From: Morinoia aosen
Taxonomy: Eukaryota; Arthropoda; Malacostraca; Amphipoda; Talitridae
DNA: 64,000 nt
Reading direction: 5' to 3'
Assembly: GCA_030386875.1 (NCBI GenBank)
Contig: CM059566.1
Location: forward strand, 39,344,068-39,408,067
Shown: one piece after another, positions 23,919-33,535 of the stretch
Layout: the number at the start of each line of letters is the position of its first letter
Numbering within the stretch: the first letter of the stretch is position 1
The notes under the pieces: model-generated
The model's database searches: none
Told to the model about the DNA's origin: nothing
What the model saw: the letters and a program-made list of their open reading frames with translations, nothing else
Translations under genes and position numbers: made by a program

Positions 23919-26494
23919 CCCATTTACGCCGAGCGTGTTCATATGAACACAGTTGATATTACTTTTCAAAAAGCAATATAAAACCAAAACAAGGCATAAA
24001 CTACGTTCAATCGGAATTTGAACGTGTTCTGTACACGTCTGGTAATAAATCTGATGCAACAGTTTAGTCAGTGGTGGAGTGTCCTCTGAGGAGAGCGCAC
24101 GTCACGTTCACGCTGTTCCCGCAGTAGCAGTCATGGCGAATTCACGTAGGATGTAAGTACCATAACTTTTGCTACAATTATGCAAATCAGTTGAAACATT
24201 CACAATATTATATACACATGCATAGGAAGGTATATGAGTATTGTTGAGTTTGCAGAAAAATATTTATGTATTGTAATGTCATTATAATCTTTGCGTGATC
24301 ATATGAACACAGTCGGTATAAGTGGGTACAATATGATATCTTTTATTTCAGGCGGACTGGACTGACTGTGAATGAAATTCTGGATATATTAGAAAATGAC
24401 GATGATAACAACTGCGATATATACATTGAACCGCCAAATGAGGGCAATGTTACGGATGAAGACTCAGGAAATGACGACGCTGGGACACCATTTTACCCTG
24501 GAAATTTGTCTGGTAATCAATTATTAGCGCCAGCAGAGTTGAGGTATCGTAACAAGAGCGACATCGAAGACGAGGTTGAAGAAGATATGCAACCAGCGAG
24601 GAAAACGAAGAGAACTTCAAAAGAGGCGCCTGTAAAACCAAAATGGAAAAAAGAAGACAAACTGCTGAGTCAAGCTCCATTTCCTGAAGGTGACTATAGC
24701 ACTTACAACCAAATGAGCGAAACAGAACTCTTTGAGTTATTTTTCAGTGATGAACTGCTCGATTATTGTAAGAAGCAGATGACGAAGTATTGCATGAAGA
24801 ATAATTGGCCAGATATTTCGGTTGCGATTGAAGAACTGAGAGTATTTTTAGGAATACTAATTGTCTCAGGATATCATCCAGTACCACGACGTAGAATGTT
24901 TTGGTCTCAGTCTCCAGAAGTTCACAATGAAGCTATCTGCAGCGCAATGCGCCGAGACAGATTTGACGAAATTATGAAATGTCTTCATTTCAATGCAACT
25001 GATGACCTTGATAAAAATGACAAGTATGCCAAACTTCGTCCTTTGATAAATCATTTGCAGCGTAAGTTTATGGAACATTACGTTCCCGAGAGAAATATTT
25101 CACACGACGAAGCGATGGTGGAATATTTTGGTAAACACAGTTGCAAGCAAGCCATTCGCAACAAACCCATTAGGTTCGGTTATAAGATATGGAGTCAGAA
25201 CACAACCGAAGGTTATCTTATTGCGTTTGATCCTTACCAAGGGAAAACTCACCAAGAAGACGAAGAATTAGAAAGCAAATATGGCAAATGCTCTGCTACA
25301 GTACTCAATCTTCTGAATATGTACAGTGATGAAAAAAGGATTCTTCCATACCATCTATTCACTGATAATTTGTTTACAACCCTTCCGTTGCTTCAAGAAA
25401 TAAAAACCCGCGGATATGACGGAACAGGGACAGTAAGAAAGAATAGGATCGACAAATCATGCCCTATTCTCGATGCAAATACAGTTGACAAGAAAGAGAG
25501 AGGTTACGCCGAGTGTGTCACGGGAACTATGGGCTCAGAGAACATCAAAGTTACTAGATGGAAAGACAATGCTGTTGTAACTGTTGCGTCTACTCTCCAT
25601 GGAGTATTACCCGTTGGTAAGGTAAAGCGCTGGTCAAAGCAAAAAACCAAGCATGTTGAAATCGAAATTCCAAAATCAGTAAAAGCATACAATAATTCCA
25701 TGGGCGGAACAGATCAGATGGACCAAAACATCAACTGCTACCGTATTGGAATCAGAGGTAAAAAGTGGTGGTGGAGTTTATTTTCCTGGCTAGTCGATGT
25801 TTCAATTCAAAATGCTTGGATCTTGGCTAAGAAGAGGGGCTCAGGACAAGATCATCTCAATTTCAGACAAAATGTGGCAATGTCATATTTGTCTAGATTT
25901 CAAATGGTTCCCAAGAAAAGTGGCATGAAAAGAATTTCATCACGTCCAGGATTCAATGATGCCAGGTTCGACAGAATTGATCACTTCCCAATTGCATCTA
26001 ACCGTCGTAGGTGCAACGGCGATGGATGCAGCTCCACCATACGTATGTCTTGCTCAAAATGCGATGTTGGGCTGTGCTTGCAATGCTTCAAGTCTTATCA
26101 CATGCAGTAATTTGGTTCCTTATATGTCTTCCACTGCATATTAGTTCAAGAGGTTATTTGTTGTCAAGATGGATATAATTTTGTATTTTGTATTATTTTT
26201 TATAATTTATTTACGTTATTTTTTTTATATATTCTATATACATTGAATATGTAGTAATATCAAGGCCTCATATGTTCAAATGGATCAATATTATCATTAT
26301 ATACCATATTTGAAAATAGTTAGTTTTTGTACCCTCTCTTGCCGAGCGTGTCCATATGATCACGCCTCATATATCAAAAATTATATTTTATACAACTAAA
26401 TGGATGTCATTTTTGTTTCTTTTACATCCATTTTACCCTTTATTGAAAGTTATAAACAAATCTGAATACATTTCCTATTCTCGGCGTAAATGGG
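23919..26494 (+). mobile_element. piggyBac element, apparently complete (2576 bp)
   Basis: Bounded by TTAA at 23915-23918 and 26495-26498, with perfect 15-bp inverted ends, CCCATTTACGCCGAG. Three internal copies of a CATATG-centred palindrome of type GTGWYCATATGAWCAC lie at 23935-23950 (perfect 16-bp palindrome), 24295-24310 and 26348-26363. These are good candidates for transposase-binding sites. Between them is an open transposase gene. All landmarks of an autonomous piggyBac are present; activity cannot be judged from sequence. It sits in the left arm of the inner foldback. Confidence 0.9.
24133..26110 (+). CDS. piggyBac-family transposase, two exons
   Basis: DDE-type transposase (DDE_Tnp_1_7 family) that cuts and pastes the element at TTAA. 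The continuous ORF opens only at a GTG (24368), but a short coding exon with ATG lies upstream: exon 1 is 24133-24152 (MANSRR plus two bases), the donor GTAAGT follows at 24153, the acceptor TTTATTTCAG ends at 24351, and exon 2 runs 24352-26110. The join keeps frame (..RRMRTGLTVNEIL..) and gives 592 residues, the usual piggyBac size. Catalytic aspartates fit D259 (SHDEAMVEYF), D345 (LFTDNLF) and D461 or D464 (GGTDQMDQN). The C-terminus is a Cys/His-rich zinc-binding tail (CNGDGCSS, CSKCDVGLCLQC). The N-terminus is acidic. No stop or frameshift is present. Domestication is unlikely because the inverted ends are intact. Confidence 0.9.
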
Positions 26495-27382
26495 TTAAGA
26501 ACGTTTTACAAGAATGACATTCTGCTCGCTGATGTGTTATTTTCGAATAATTGAACTTTGAAGTTGGCCTTTGCGCCAAAGGAAGCGAGCGCGTGAAACG
26601 GAATTTAATTAATAACGAAAGCTATTACAAACGTAAAGAGGTTGGGTCGTGAGGGGGAGGCACAGTTCTTTTAGTGAAATTATAAATAAAGCTTCTAACC
26701 CACCCATTAGGGTGACGACCGCAATCTTGTTGACATCGGGTCCAAGATGGCGGTGCCCATGGTGATCGCCATCTTTGACCCGATGTAAACAAGATTGCGG
26801 TCGTCACCTAAATGGGTGGGTTAGAAGCTTTATTTATAATTTTCACTAGAAGAACTGTGCCTCCCCCTCACAACCCAACCTCTTTACGTTTGTAATAGGG
26901 GGTTAGCTTCCGTTTATAATTGAATTACGCTCGCTTCCTTTGGCGCGGGAAGGCCAACTTCAAAGTTCAATAATTCGAAAATAAAGTATCAGCAAGCAGA
27001 ATGTCATTCTGGTCAAACATTCTTAAATGGGTTCCTTTAGTGATTTCTAAGATCAGAATTCTTTTTTTCCGTGGTTGCATTAAACTTCACATTGACCATA
27101 ATTTCCACTAGAAGAACTGTGGCTACCCCTCACGACCCAACCTCTTTACGTTTATAATAGGGGGTTAGCTTCCATTATTAATTAAATTACGCTATGCGCG
27201 TAAGCTTCCATGGCGCGCACAAGCCAACTTCAAAGTTGAATAATTCAAAAATAACGCATCAGTGAGCAGAATGTCATTCACGTAAAACATTCTTAAATGT
27301 GTTCCTCTAACTAGTTATTGATTCTATGCAACAAAATTATAAAAGCATTGACAACATTAAAGTAAAATTTGACCAAATAAAG

Positions 27383-28463
27383 TATCCTATATATATGTAC
27401 AACTCACATAGATATACTGAAGCAGATCATTTCTATGCATAAGAATACTTATTACAATAGGAATCAGTCTTTTCAGACTGCCAAAAACTTGATGCAACTT
27501 TGAATAGATAATTTGATAGAAACAAGATGAATAAAATATCTTTTCAGCTTTTGTATTTCTAAAGGTTGATAATAATAAACCTTTCCTCACAAACACATTG
27601 AAAAAACAATTGCAACGGTACATTGAACAAGTTCAACAATACCATGAAGATGAAGTGGTTTACTTTCCCCTCATTATTTTCGAAGCTTAATTGTATTACC
27701 TAAGAAAAAATGTTACTAATCCTTACCTTCAATGCAGACGACATGTTCCCGAATTTGTTGTGCTAGTAAAGGATCAGGAATTAGCTCAATTATGTCATAA
27801 ATGGCATATATACTCGGGTGCACTGACTCGAACCGTTGTATTTCCTGCCTTATAGCAGCAGAACTGCTCACAAACGGCTGTAATTGCCTGTTATTCATTC
27901 TCGATTGTCGTCAGATTCCTACTTTACCCAAAAAGTTCCTGAGAACCGCTATATACCACTATCATATTGACAACATTCCACACATCGTCCACAATCCTTC
28001 AAAGATGGCAGTGAACTGAGAGTCAAGCGAGATCCTTCATAAACAAACACGGACCCCATGCAGGAGAAAAAGATGCAATGTTTAAAAGTAGAAAAATGCA
28101 TATTAAAATCGAAAAGAATTAAATTTTTACTGTTCAAGTTAATTTCACTTCAAATCAAAATCAATTTTATGATTTGAATGGTGAAATTATTTTAAGTTTT
28201 CGAATTTATGAGTGCGAAATCTATGAACGAATTTTACTAAGTTAAATGGCATTATTTAAGCACTCGTTCTAGAGTCTATAATATTTCCACTATATACCCT
28301 ACTTTTAACAATTATTTATTCAATTATTCTATGGAAATTCATTGTTAATTTTGGAGCTCAAATAATGGTACCAATAACTGTAAATTCCGGAAAGAGGGCG
28401 TGGAAAAGTGGTTCGTCCGAGGAACAGTATGAACGTCTCTTTTATTAATAATGAGGATGCAAA
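27383..28463. other. Unassigned AT-rich DNA
   Basis: No exon, element end or tandem repeat recognised between the foldback stack and the first LINE fragment. Confidence 0.4.
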
Positions 28464-29256
28464 TGGGACTGGAGTTTAATAAATCCTGGAGGTGTAGGGC
28501 CTGAGTGGGACTGCAAGAGGTGGAAGAAAGAGATTGAGAGGAAAACAAAAGAGTATGGATTGAATAAGTGGAGGCTTAGCATGGTGCGGAAGCCTACACT
28601 TGACTGGTATATGAAAAAAGAAGCACCTAAGTTTGAGATGTTCTATGATGGTAGTTTTGGAAGTCAACTCCTGTTTGCTGTGAGATGTAAGTCATTGAGT
28701 GTGAACAGACGTACATGGAGGTGGAATGAGAATAATAACAGATTATGTCGGCAGTGTATTAGTGGAGTGGAGGAAACAATTGAGCATTTTGTGCTGGAAT
28801 GTAGTAAGTATGAGCAAGAGAGAGAAAGTTTTATGAATGTGGTGCTTGAGCAGTATGGAGAGAATGAGTGGTATGCCAGATGTGCTGAAGATGATTGCGG
28901 TATGAGCTGTCTTGCTGGATTGGATCAGGAGTGCAATTTGAGTATCATTGAAGCTATGAAATTGTTTCTTGTGCGTGCCTGGAGTAAGAGACAGTGACTG
29001 GAATGAGCCAGTCAGGTAGAATGGTCAGTAATGACCCAATATGCCTGGCAGCCTGGGGATGGTGTTTTGACGCACTGGCTATCCCAGTGACGCCATCCAA
29101 TGGCAGCTTGTGACTAGGATTGGTAAATCCTGAGTAGTTTAGTGGACAAGTCTGGTACCAGGCGCTGAACTCTTTGTGTGATAACTGTGGAGGGAATTGT
29201 AGGCCGTTACAAAGGCCCCGACGCTGTCGGCCCTCAATTTCAAGTTCAAGTTCAAG
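28464..29256 (+). pseudogene. 5'-truncated LINE copy 1 (RT C-terminus and 3' tail)
   Basis: It matches the last ~170 codons and 3' untranslated region of the LINE copy that follows directly. The frame stays open as 145 residues (28560-28997), ending with the C-terminal zinc motif (CRQC..HFVLEC). The 3' end is GCCCTCAATTTCAAG plus further TTCAAG units and abuts the next copy at 29257 with no spacer. The reverse transcriptase core is absent, so it cannot act alone. Confidence 0.85.
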
Positions 29257-31347
29257 GTGAAAGCAGTTGAAGAATACTGGGAGGACATTGGTGGAATGAA
29301 TGAGCAGGTTACAGATGATGAACCAATAAATTTTCTGATAGATGAACATGAACTGCAAATGGAAGACGAAATCACTTGTGAAGAGATTGTAAGTTTTTTG
29401 AAGAAAGTGAAAAATGGAAAGGCATGTGGCCCTGATAAGATACCATATGAGTTCTATAAATGTGGAGGAGAGAGTGTAGTCAGTATGTTGAAATGTTTAT
29501 TTGATGAGATATGGAAGAGTGAAAGAGTACCGGATGACTGGAACAAGTGTAATGTAGTTCTGTTGCATAAGGGTGGACATAAGAGTATGAAAGAACTTAA
29601 AAATTACAGACCAATTGCACTGGGTGACACCATATGTAAGATCTTTTGTGGTATTTTGAATGAGAGAATGAAAAATTTAGTTGAGGAATTAGGAGTCCTG
29701 GGAGAAGAACAGAATGGTTTTAGGCAAGATAGACGGGGGGAGGATAATCTGTTTGTAGTGAGTGAAATAATTGAGCGAATGAAGAAGGATAACAAGAAGG
29801 TATATTTAGCATTCCTGGATATTGAAAAAGCGTATGACAGAGTGGATCGGGTTAGGCTGTTTGAAATTTTGAGAAAAGTTGGTTTTAGCAGAAAAATAGT
29901 GAACATTGTACAGAGTCTGTATGAGAACACAAGTGCTATCTACAGGTTAGGAAATTTGGAAACAGGGCAAGTGAGGAGTGTTAGAGGAGTGAGACAGGGC
30001 TGTACTCTGTCCCCCCTGTTGTTTGGATTGTACACAGAAGAATTAGCAGTTCGACTGAGAGGGAGTGGTTTAGGACTGAAAGTTGGTAATGAGAGACTGA
30101 GCTGTTTGTTGTATGCTGATGATGTGGTTGTGGTTAGTGAATGTGGTCATGAACTACAAAGGATGCTTGACATTGTGAATGGATATAGTACAGATTTCAA
30201 GATGAACTTTGGTGCCGATAAAAGTAAGGTCATGGTTATAAATAGTGATGAGACTGATAGAGACAGACTGTGGAATATTGGAGAAATCAGAATAGGTAGA
30301 ACAAAAGAATACAAATATCTAGGTTGTATGATGAGTGAAGATGGATGTACTAGAACTAAAGGTGAGAAAGTGGCTAAAGCAATGCAGTGGAGTGGACGGT
30401 TAGGTAGTGTGGCCAGATACAGAGCAAACAAGTACGAATGTGTGAGAGGAATGTGGAAGTATGTTGCTGTACCTAGTGTCATGTATGGTATGAGTGCTCT
30501 TGCTTGGAATGGAAGTGATCTTGAAAAGCTGGATGTGATACAAAATAAGGTAGGACGTGTAGCATTGGGTGCTCCGAAATGGACAGCTATAAAAGCCATT
30601 AGAGGTGACCTAGGGTGGAGCCTATTTTCAGAAAGAATGATGAAAGCTGTGCTGAATTATAAGGTGAGAATTGAAAGAATGCAGAATAGCAGGTGGGTAA
30701 GGCGAATCTTTGAATGGAATCTGAGTGTAAGCTATTGGGAGAAAGTATGTTGGGGGCATGCAAGGAAACTCAGTATGCAAAAGATTATTCATGTTAGAAT
30801 TGGGAGACCTGTGGATGACTGGAGTTTAATAAATGTAGGAGGTATGGGGCCTGAGTGGGACTGCAAGAGGTGGAAGAAAGAGATTGAGAGACAAACAAAA
30901 GAGTATGGATTGAATAAGTGGAAGCTTAGCATGATGCGGAAGCCTACACTTAACTGGTATATGAAAAAGAAAGCACCTAAGTTTGAGCTGTTCTATGATG
31001 GTAGTTTTGGAAGTCAACTCTTGTTTGCTGTGAGATGTAAGTCATTGAGTGTGAACAGACGTACATGGAGATGGAATGAGAATAATAACAGATTATGTCA
31101 GCAGTGTAATAGTGGAGTAGAGGAAACAATTGAGCATTTTGTGCTGGAATGTAGTAAGTATGAGCAAGAGAGAGAGAGTTTTATGAATGTGGTGTTTGAG
31201 CAGTATGGAGAGAATGAGTGGAATGCCAGATGTGCTGAAGATGATTGCGGTATGAGCTGTCTTGCTGGATTGGATCAGGAGTGTAATGCGAGTATCACTG
31301 AGGCTATGAAAGTGTTTCTTGTGCGTGCCTGGAGTAAGAGACAGTGA
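29257..31347 (+). CDS. Non-LTR retrotransposon reverse transcriptase (5'-truncated)
   Basis: Open frame of 696 residues; the first codon is GTG because the 5' part is missing. It copies element RNA at the target by target-primed reverse transcription. RT landmarks in order: CGPDKIPYEFYK (about residue 57), LKNYRPIALGDTICKIF (about 115), AFLDIEKAYDRVDR (palm motif A, about 185), RGVRQGCTLSPLLF (motif B, about 245), LLYADDVVVV (catalytic motif C, about 286). Near the C-terminus (about 615) is a CxxC..HxxxxC zinc motif (CQQCNSG..EHFVLEC), common in LINE ORF2 proteins. No endonuclease domain remains, so this copy is incomplete, but the RT is uninterrupted. The clade cannot be settled by eye. Three more fragments of the same family are in the window. 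Confidence 0.9.
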   Translation: MKAVEEYWEDIGGMNEQVTDDEPINFLIDEHELQMEDEITCEEIVSFLKKVKNGKACGPDKIPYEFYKCGGESVVSMLKCLFDEIWKSERVPDDWNKCNVVLLHKGGHKSMKELKNYRPIALGDTICKIFCGILNERMKNLVEELGVLGEEQNGFRQDRRGEDNLFVVSEIIERMKKDNKKVYLAFLDIEKAYDRVDRVRLFEILRKVGFSRKIVNIVQSLYENTSAIYRLGNLETGQVRSVRGVRQGCTLSPLLFGLYTEELAVRLRGSGLGLKVGNERLSCLLYADDVVVVSECGHELQRMLDIVNGYSTDFKMNFGADKSKVMVINSDETDRDRLWNIGEIRIGRTKEYKYLGCMMSEDGCTRTKGEKVAKAMQWSGRLGSVARYRANKYECVRGMWKYVAVPSVMYGMSALAWNGSDLEKLDVIQNKVGRVALGAPKWTAIKAIRGDLGWSLFSERMMKAVLNYKVRIERMQNSRWVRRIFEWNLSVSYWEKVCWGHARKLSMQKIIHVRIGRPVDDWSLINVGGMGPEWDCKRWKKEIERQTKEYGLNKWKLSMMRKPTLNWYMKKKAPKFELFYDGSFGSQLLFAVRCKSLSVNRRTWRWNENNNRLCQQCNSGVEETIEHFVLECSKYEQERESFMNVVFEQYGENEWNARCAEDDCGMSCLAGLDQECNASITEAMKVFLVRAWSKRQ

Positions 31348-31602
31348 CTGGAATGAGCCAGTCTGGTAGAATGGGCTGTAATGACCCAATGTGCCGGGGG
31401 ATGGTGTTTTGACACACTGGCTGTCCCGGTGATGCCTTCCAATGGAGGCTTGTGACAAGGATCGTAGATCCTGAGTAGTTTAGTGGACAAGTCTGGTACC
31501 AGGCGCTGAACTCTTTGTGTGAAAATTGTGGAGGGAATTGTAGGCCGTTACAAAGGCCCCGACACTGTCGGCCCTCAAGTTCAAGTTCAAGTTCAAGTTC
31601 AT
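29257..31602 (+). mobile_element. LINE copy 2 with (TTCAAG)n tail
   Basis: The RT frame is followed by a ~220-bp 3' untranslated region (GTAGGCCGTTACAAAGGCC, then GGCCCTCAAG) and about four TTCAAG units ending near 31600. The same 3' end occurs in all family copies here (29256, 42208 and, inverted, 62921), so the hexamer tail belongs to the element in place of poly(A). Confidence 0.85.
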
Positions 31603-31782
31603 GATCACCAATGAGCGGCTTCGGATGATAAAGCGCATATTCCTTAATACTTATAGGGATAGTTGTATATAGCAGTAATTCATTAAAGTCTGAGCTATTC
31701 TACGGGAACAAATTGTGAATAACTACCAGGAGCCTAAGCCTTTCAAATACAAAGATCAAGCCTGCAATAATTTAATAATATC

Positions 31783-33535
31783 TGTGGTGAAATAGAATAA
31801 ATTAGGTATATATATATTTGGCAAAATCACATCAAATTTCATTTTTGGGCTAAATTCCGCGATACTATAACATTTTAAAGAAGGGTAAACATTCTGCGGG
31901 GCTACAAACATTGGAATGTGTTGTGTGTCGTATCGGCGAGGGTCGGCTCTTTGGGCAGCGCTCTCAAGTGCTTGAAACGGGATGTCATAGATCAAAGTCA
32001 CTCGGCGGTTGGCGCTTCGTCCAAACTTCTACGGTTCAGGCGTCCACAAAACACAAACACACAATCTTGAACACAAAACACATCCAGGCAACACAACACA
32101 AGTCACACACACAACACACGGGTAGGCGTGAGCGAGCCCCCTTCAAACAAGCGAGGGTTAGCTTCGAGGAGGTAGGGGCTGGCTCATGGGGTGACCGCGG
32201 CTGCTCTACCAATGAGAATCAAGAAGTAGAGTAGGCAAGGAGGTGTGTCAGAGAACGCACCAGTTACATTTCGGCAACCCGAAGCAAGCAAGATTTCTAC
32301 CAATCACAAGTGAAACACGTGATCTTTGCGAGGGAACAATCGCGAATGATCTGGAAAAGAAAACAAGCGAGAGTATATAAGCGGCGGACAAGTACATTCA
32401 GGAGGGATTTTTGAGCGCACGTCAGAGACTGCGCGAAGTCTGAGAGTGCACTACACCGCAGGTCGGCCTCGCCGACTTGCCTTCTACCAAATTGCAATGT
32501 GAAAGTTGATAATTCGAAGTACAAGAAACAACGTTAGACGGCGGCAAGCGTTGAAGCACCGTCTCACAAAGGAACCTGATCGAAGTAAACCAGCCTCGCA
32601 TCGGTGATCGTCATGAATAAACGCGTCGGAGATTCAACCAAGAGCATTCAACATCTGTGCATCGGGGTCGAACTCACAGTCAACTTCAGCGGCAGTCGTC
32701 AACATTGCAAATGGCAAACAGTTAAGTTCGTCCACCCACAAGGCGTAAAGCAACGCGCAAATCTACAGTGAAGTGGCTTACCATTGAAACTCTTAAGACA
32801 CTCCAGGCACCACGGCGGCTGTGAACTCGAGTTGGAATGCCGGCGGCACGATGAGGGAGCGGCAGAGGCATCGCTGCAGCGCGGGCAAGACATCAGCCTA
32901 CACCAGCAGCAAACCTAAAGCTACGACGTGGAACATCAGCAGTGAGCAACAGCATCGTCAGTGAATGTTCATCAGTGAATCATTTATTATCAAAAGGGCG
33001 AGTGTTTTATAGTTGTGAGAGCTCTTTAGGTGGTGATAGAAGTTCAATTTCAGATGTAGATCAGCACACAGATAAGTGCTTTTCAAAGTCTCGCGAAGAT
33101 TCATCTAATTTTATAGGCAATCGATATCCTGTGTTTATTTAGTCGAGGATCGACTTCCCGTTGTATGGTTCGACACCGTGTCACAATTCCAGGTTAAATC
33201 GTGATGTGTTATTCTCGCAAATATTATGATTTGTGTTACTGTGGAGCTGGCTGTTTTGTGTATGCGTAAATCGTTGTCAGCGATGGAGTGTGTGTAACTC
33301 GAATTTTCGGTAAGCATCACATTTATGTCAGTGCCCTTTCAAATCATTTCGTTCCCATGCCTTGTGTGTTTATCCACGTGTACCCCAATAAATTAATGTA
33401 AATCGTAATAACTCTTTTATTCTCCATGTCTGGTATGCAGGTGTGCGCGAGCATAAAGGATGATACTATAACATGTTTGGGGGTTGAGACTCCCCCTGCG
33501 TGCGTGATTAGTAACCCTTTTCACGTTTCGCGACA
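31783..33535. repeat. LTR 1 of the LARD-like element
   Basis: It opens TGTGGTGAAATAG and ends TTTCGCGACA. It contains a TATA box (32374-32380) and an AATAAA signal (33387-33392), so the repeat has its own promoter and polyadenylation site, as LTRs do. The distance between them implies an unusually long R region of about 1 kb. ORFs inside are short and domain-free. Confidence 0.9.
32374..32404 (+). promoter_or_regulatory. LTR core promoter (TATA box plus start region)
   Basis: TATATAA at 32374-32380, followed about 20-25 bp downstream by ACATTCAGGAGG, an initiator-like TCAG context. The copy in LTR 2 (TATATAA at 39656-39662) is identical, except that the start region is lengthened by a 7-bp repeat to CAGGACTCAGGAGG. 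Confidence 0.55.

Larger units (their letters stand above)
23844..27097. mobile_element. GGTCAA-type foldback, inner element
   Basis: It begins GGTCAACGTGAAGTTTAATG and ends with the inverted ACTTCACATTGACC. A perfect 8-bp target duplication, ATAATTTC, lies at 23836-23843 and 27098-27105, inside the arm of the outer foldback. Its left arm is split by a piggyBac at TTAA (23915-23918). Near 26745-26775 the loop holds its own palindrome (TCCAAGATGGCGGTG.. inverted). This copy fixes the 8-bp duplication and the GGTCAA end of the family. Confidence 0.8.
22239..27374. mobile_element. GGTCAA-type foldback, outer element of a nested stack
   Basis: The left end AGTCAAATTTTACTTTAATG is matched by the inverted right end GGTCAAATTTTACTTTAATG. 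Adjoining 8-mers TAATGAAG (22231-22238) and AAATAAAG (27375-27382) agree at 6 of 8 positions, a plausible aged duplication. Two later insertions swell it to 5136 bp: a TTAA element at 22371-23551 and a second foldback at 23844-27097. The loop contains a further GC-rich palindrome (CCAAGATGGC..GCCATCTTGG). It is non-coding apart from its passengers. Confidence 0.75.

Noticed and set aside
24133..26110. Domesticated piggyBac host gene
   Set aside because: Perfect inverted ends and TTAA on both sides show a mobile copy.
30147..30599. Minus-strand ORF of 150 codons
   Set aside because: Antisense shadow of the reverse transcriptase frame.
31911..32234. ORF of 107 codons repeated identically at 39193-39516
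   Set aside because: It is identical only because it lies in the two LTRs. No domain, composition or codon pattern supports a protein.
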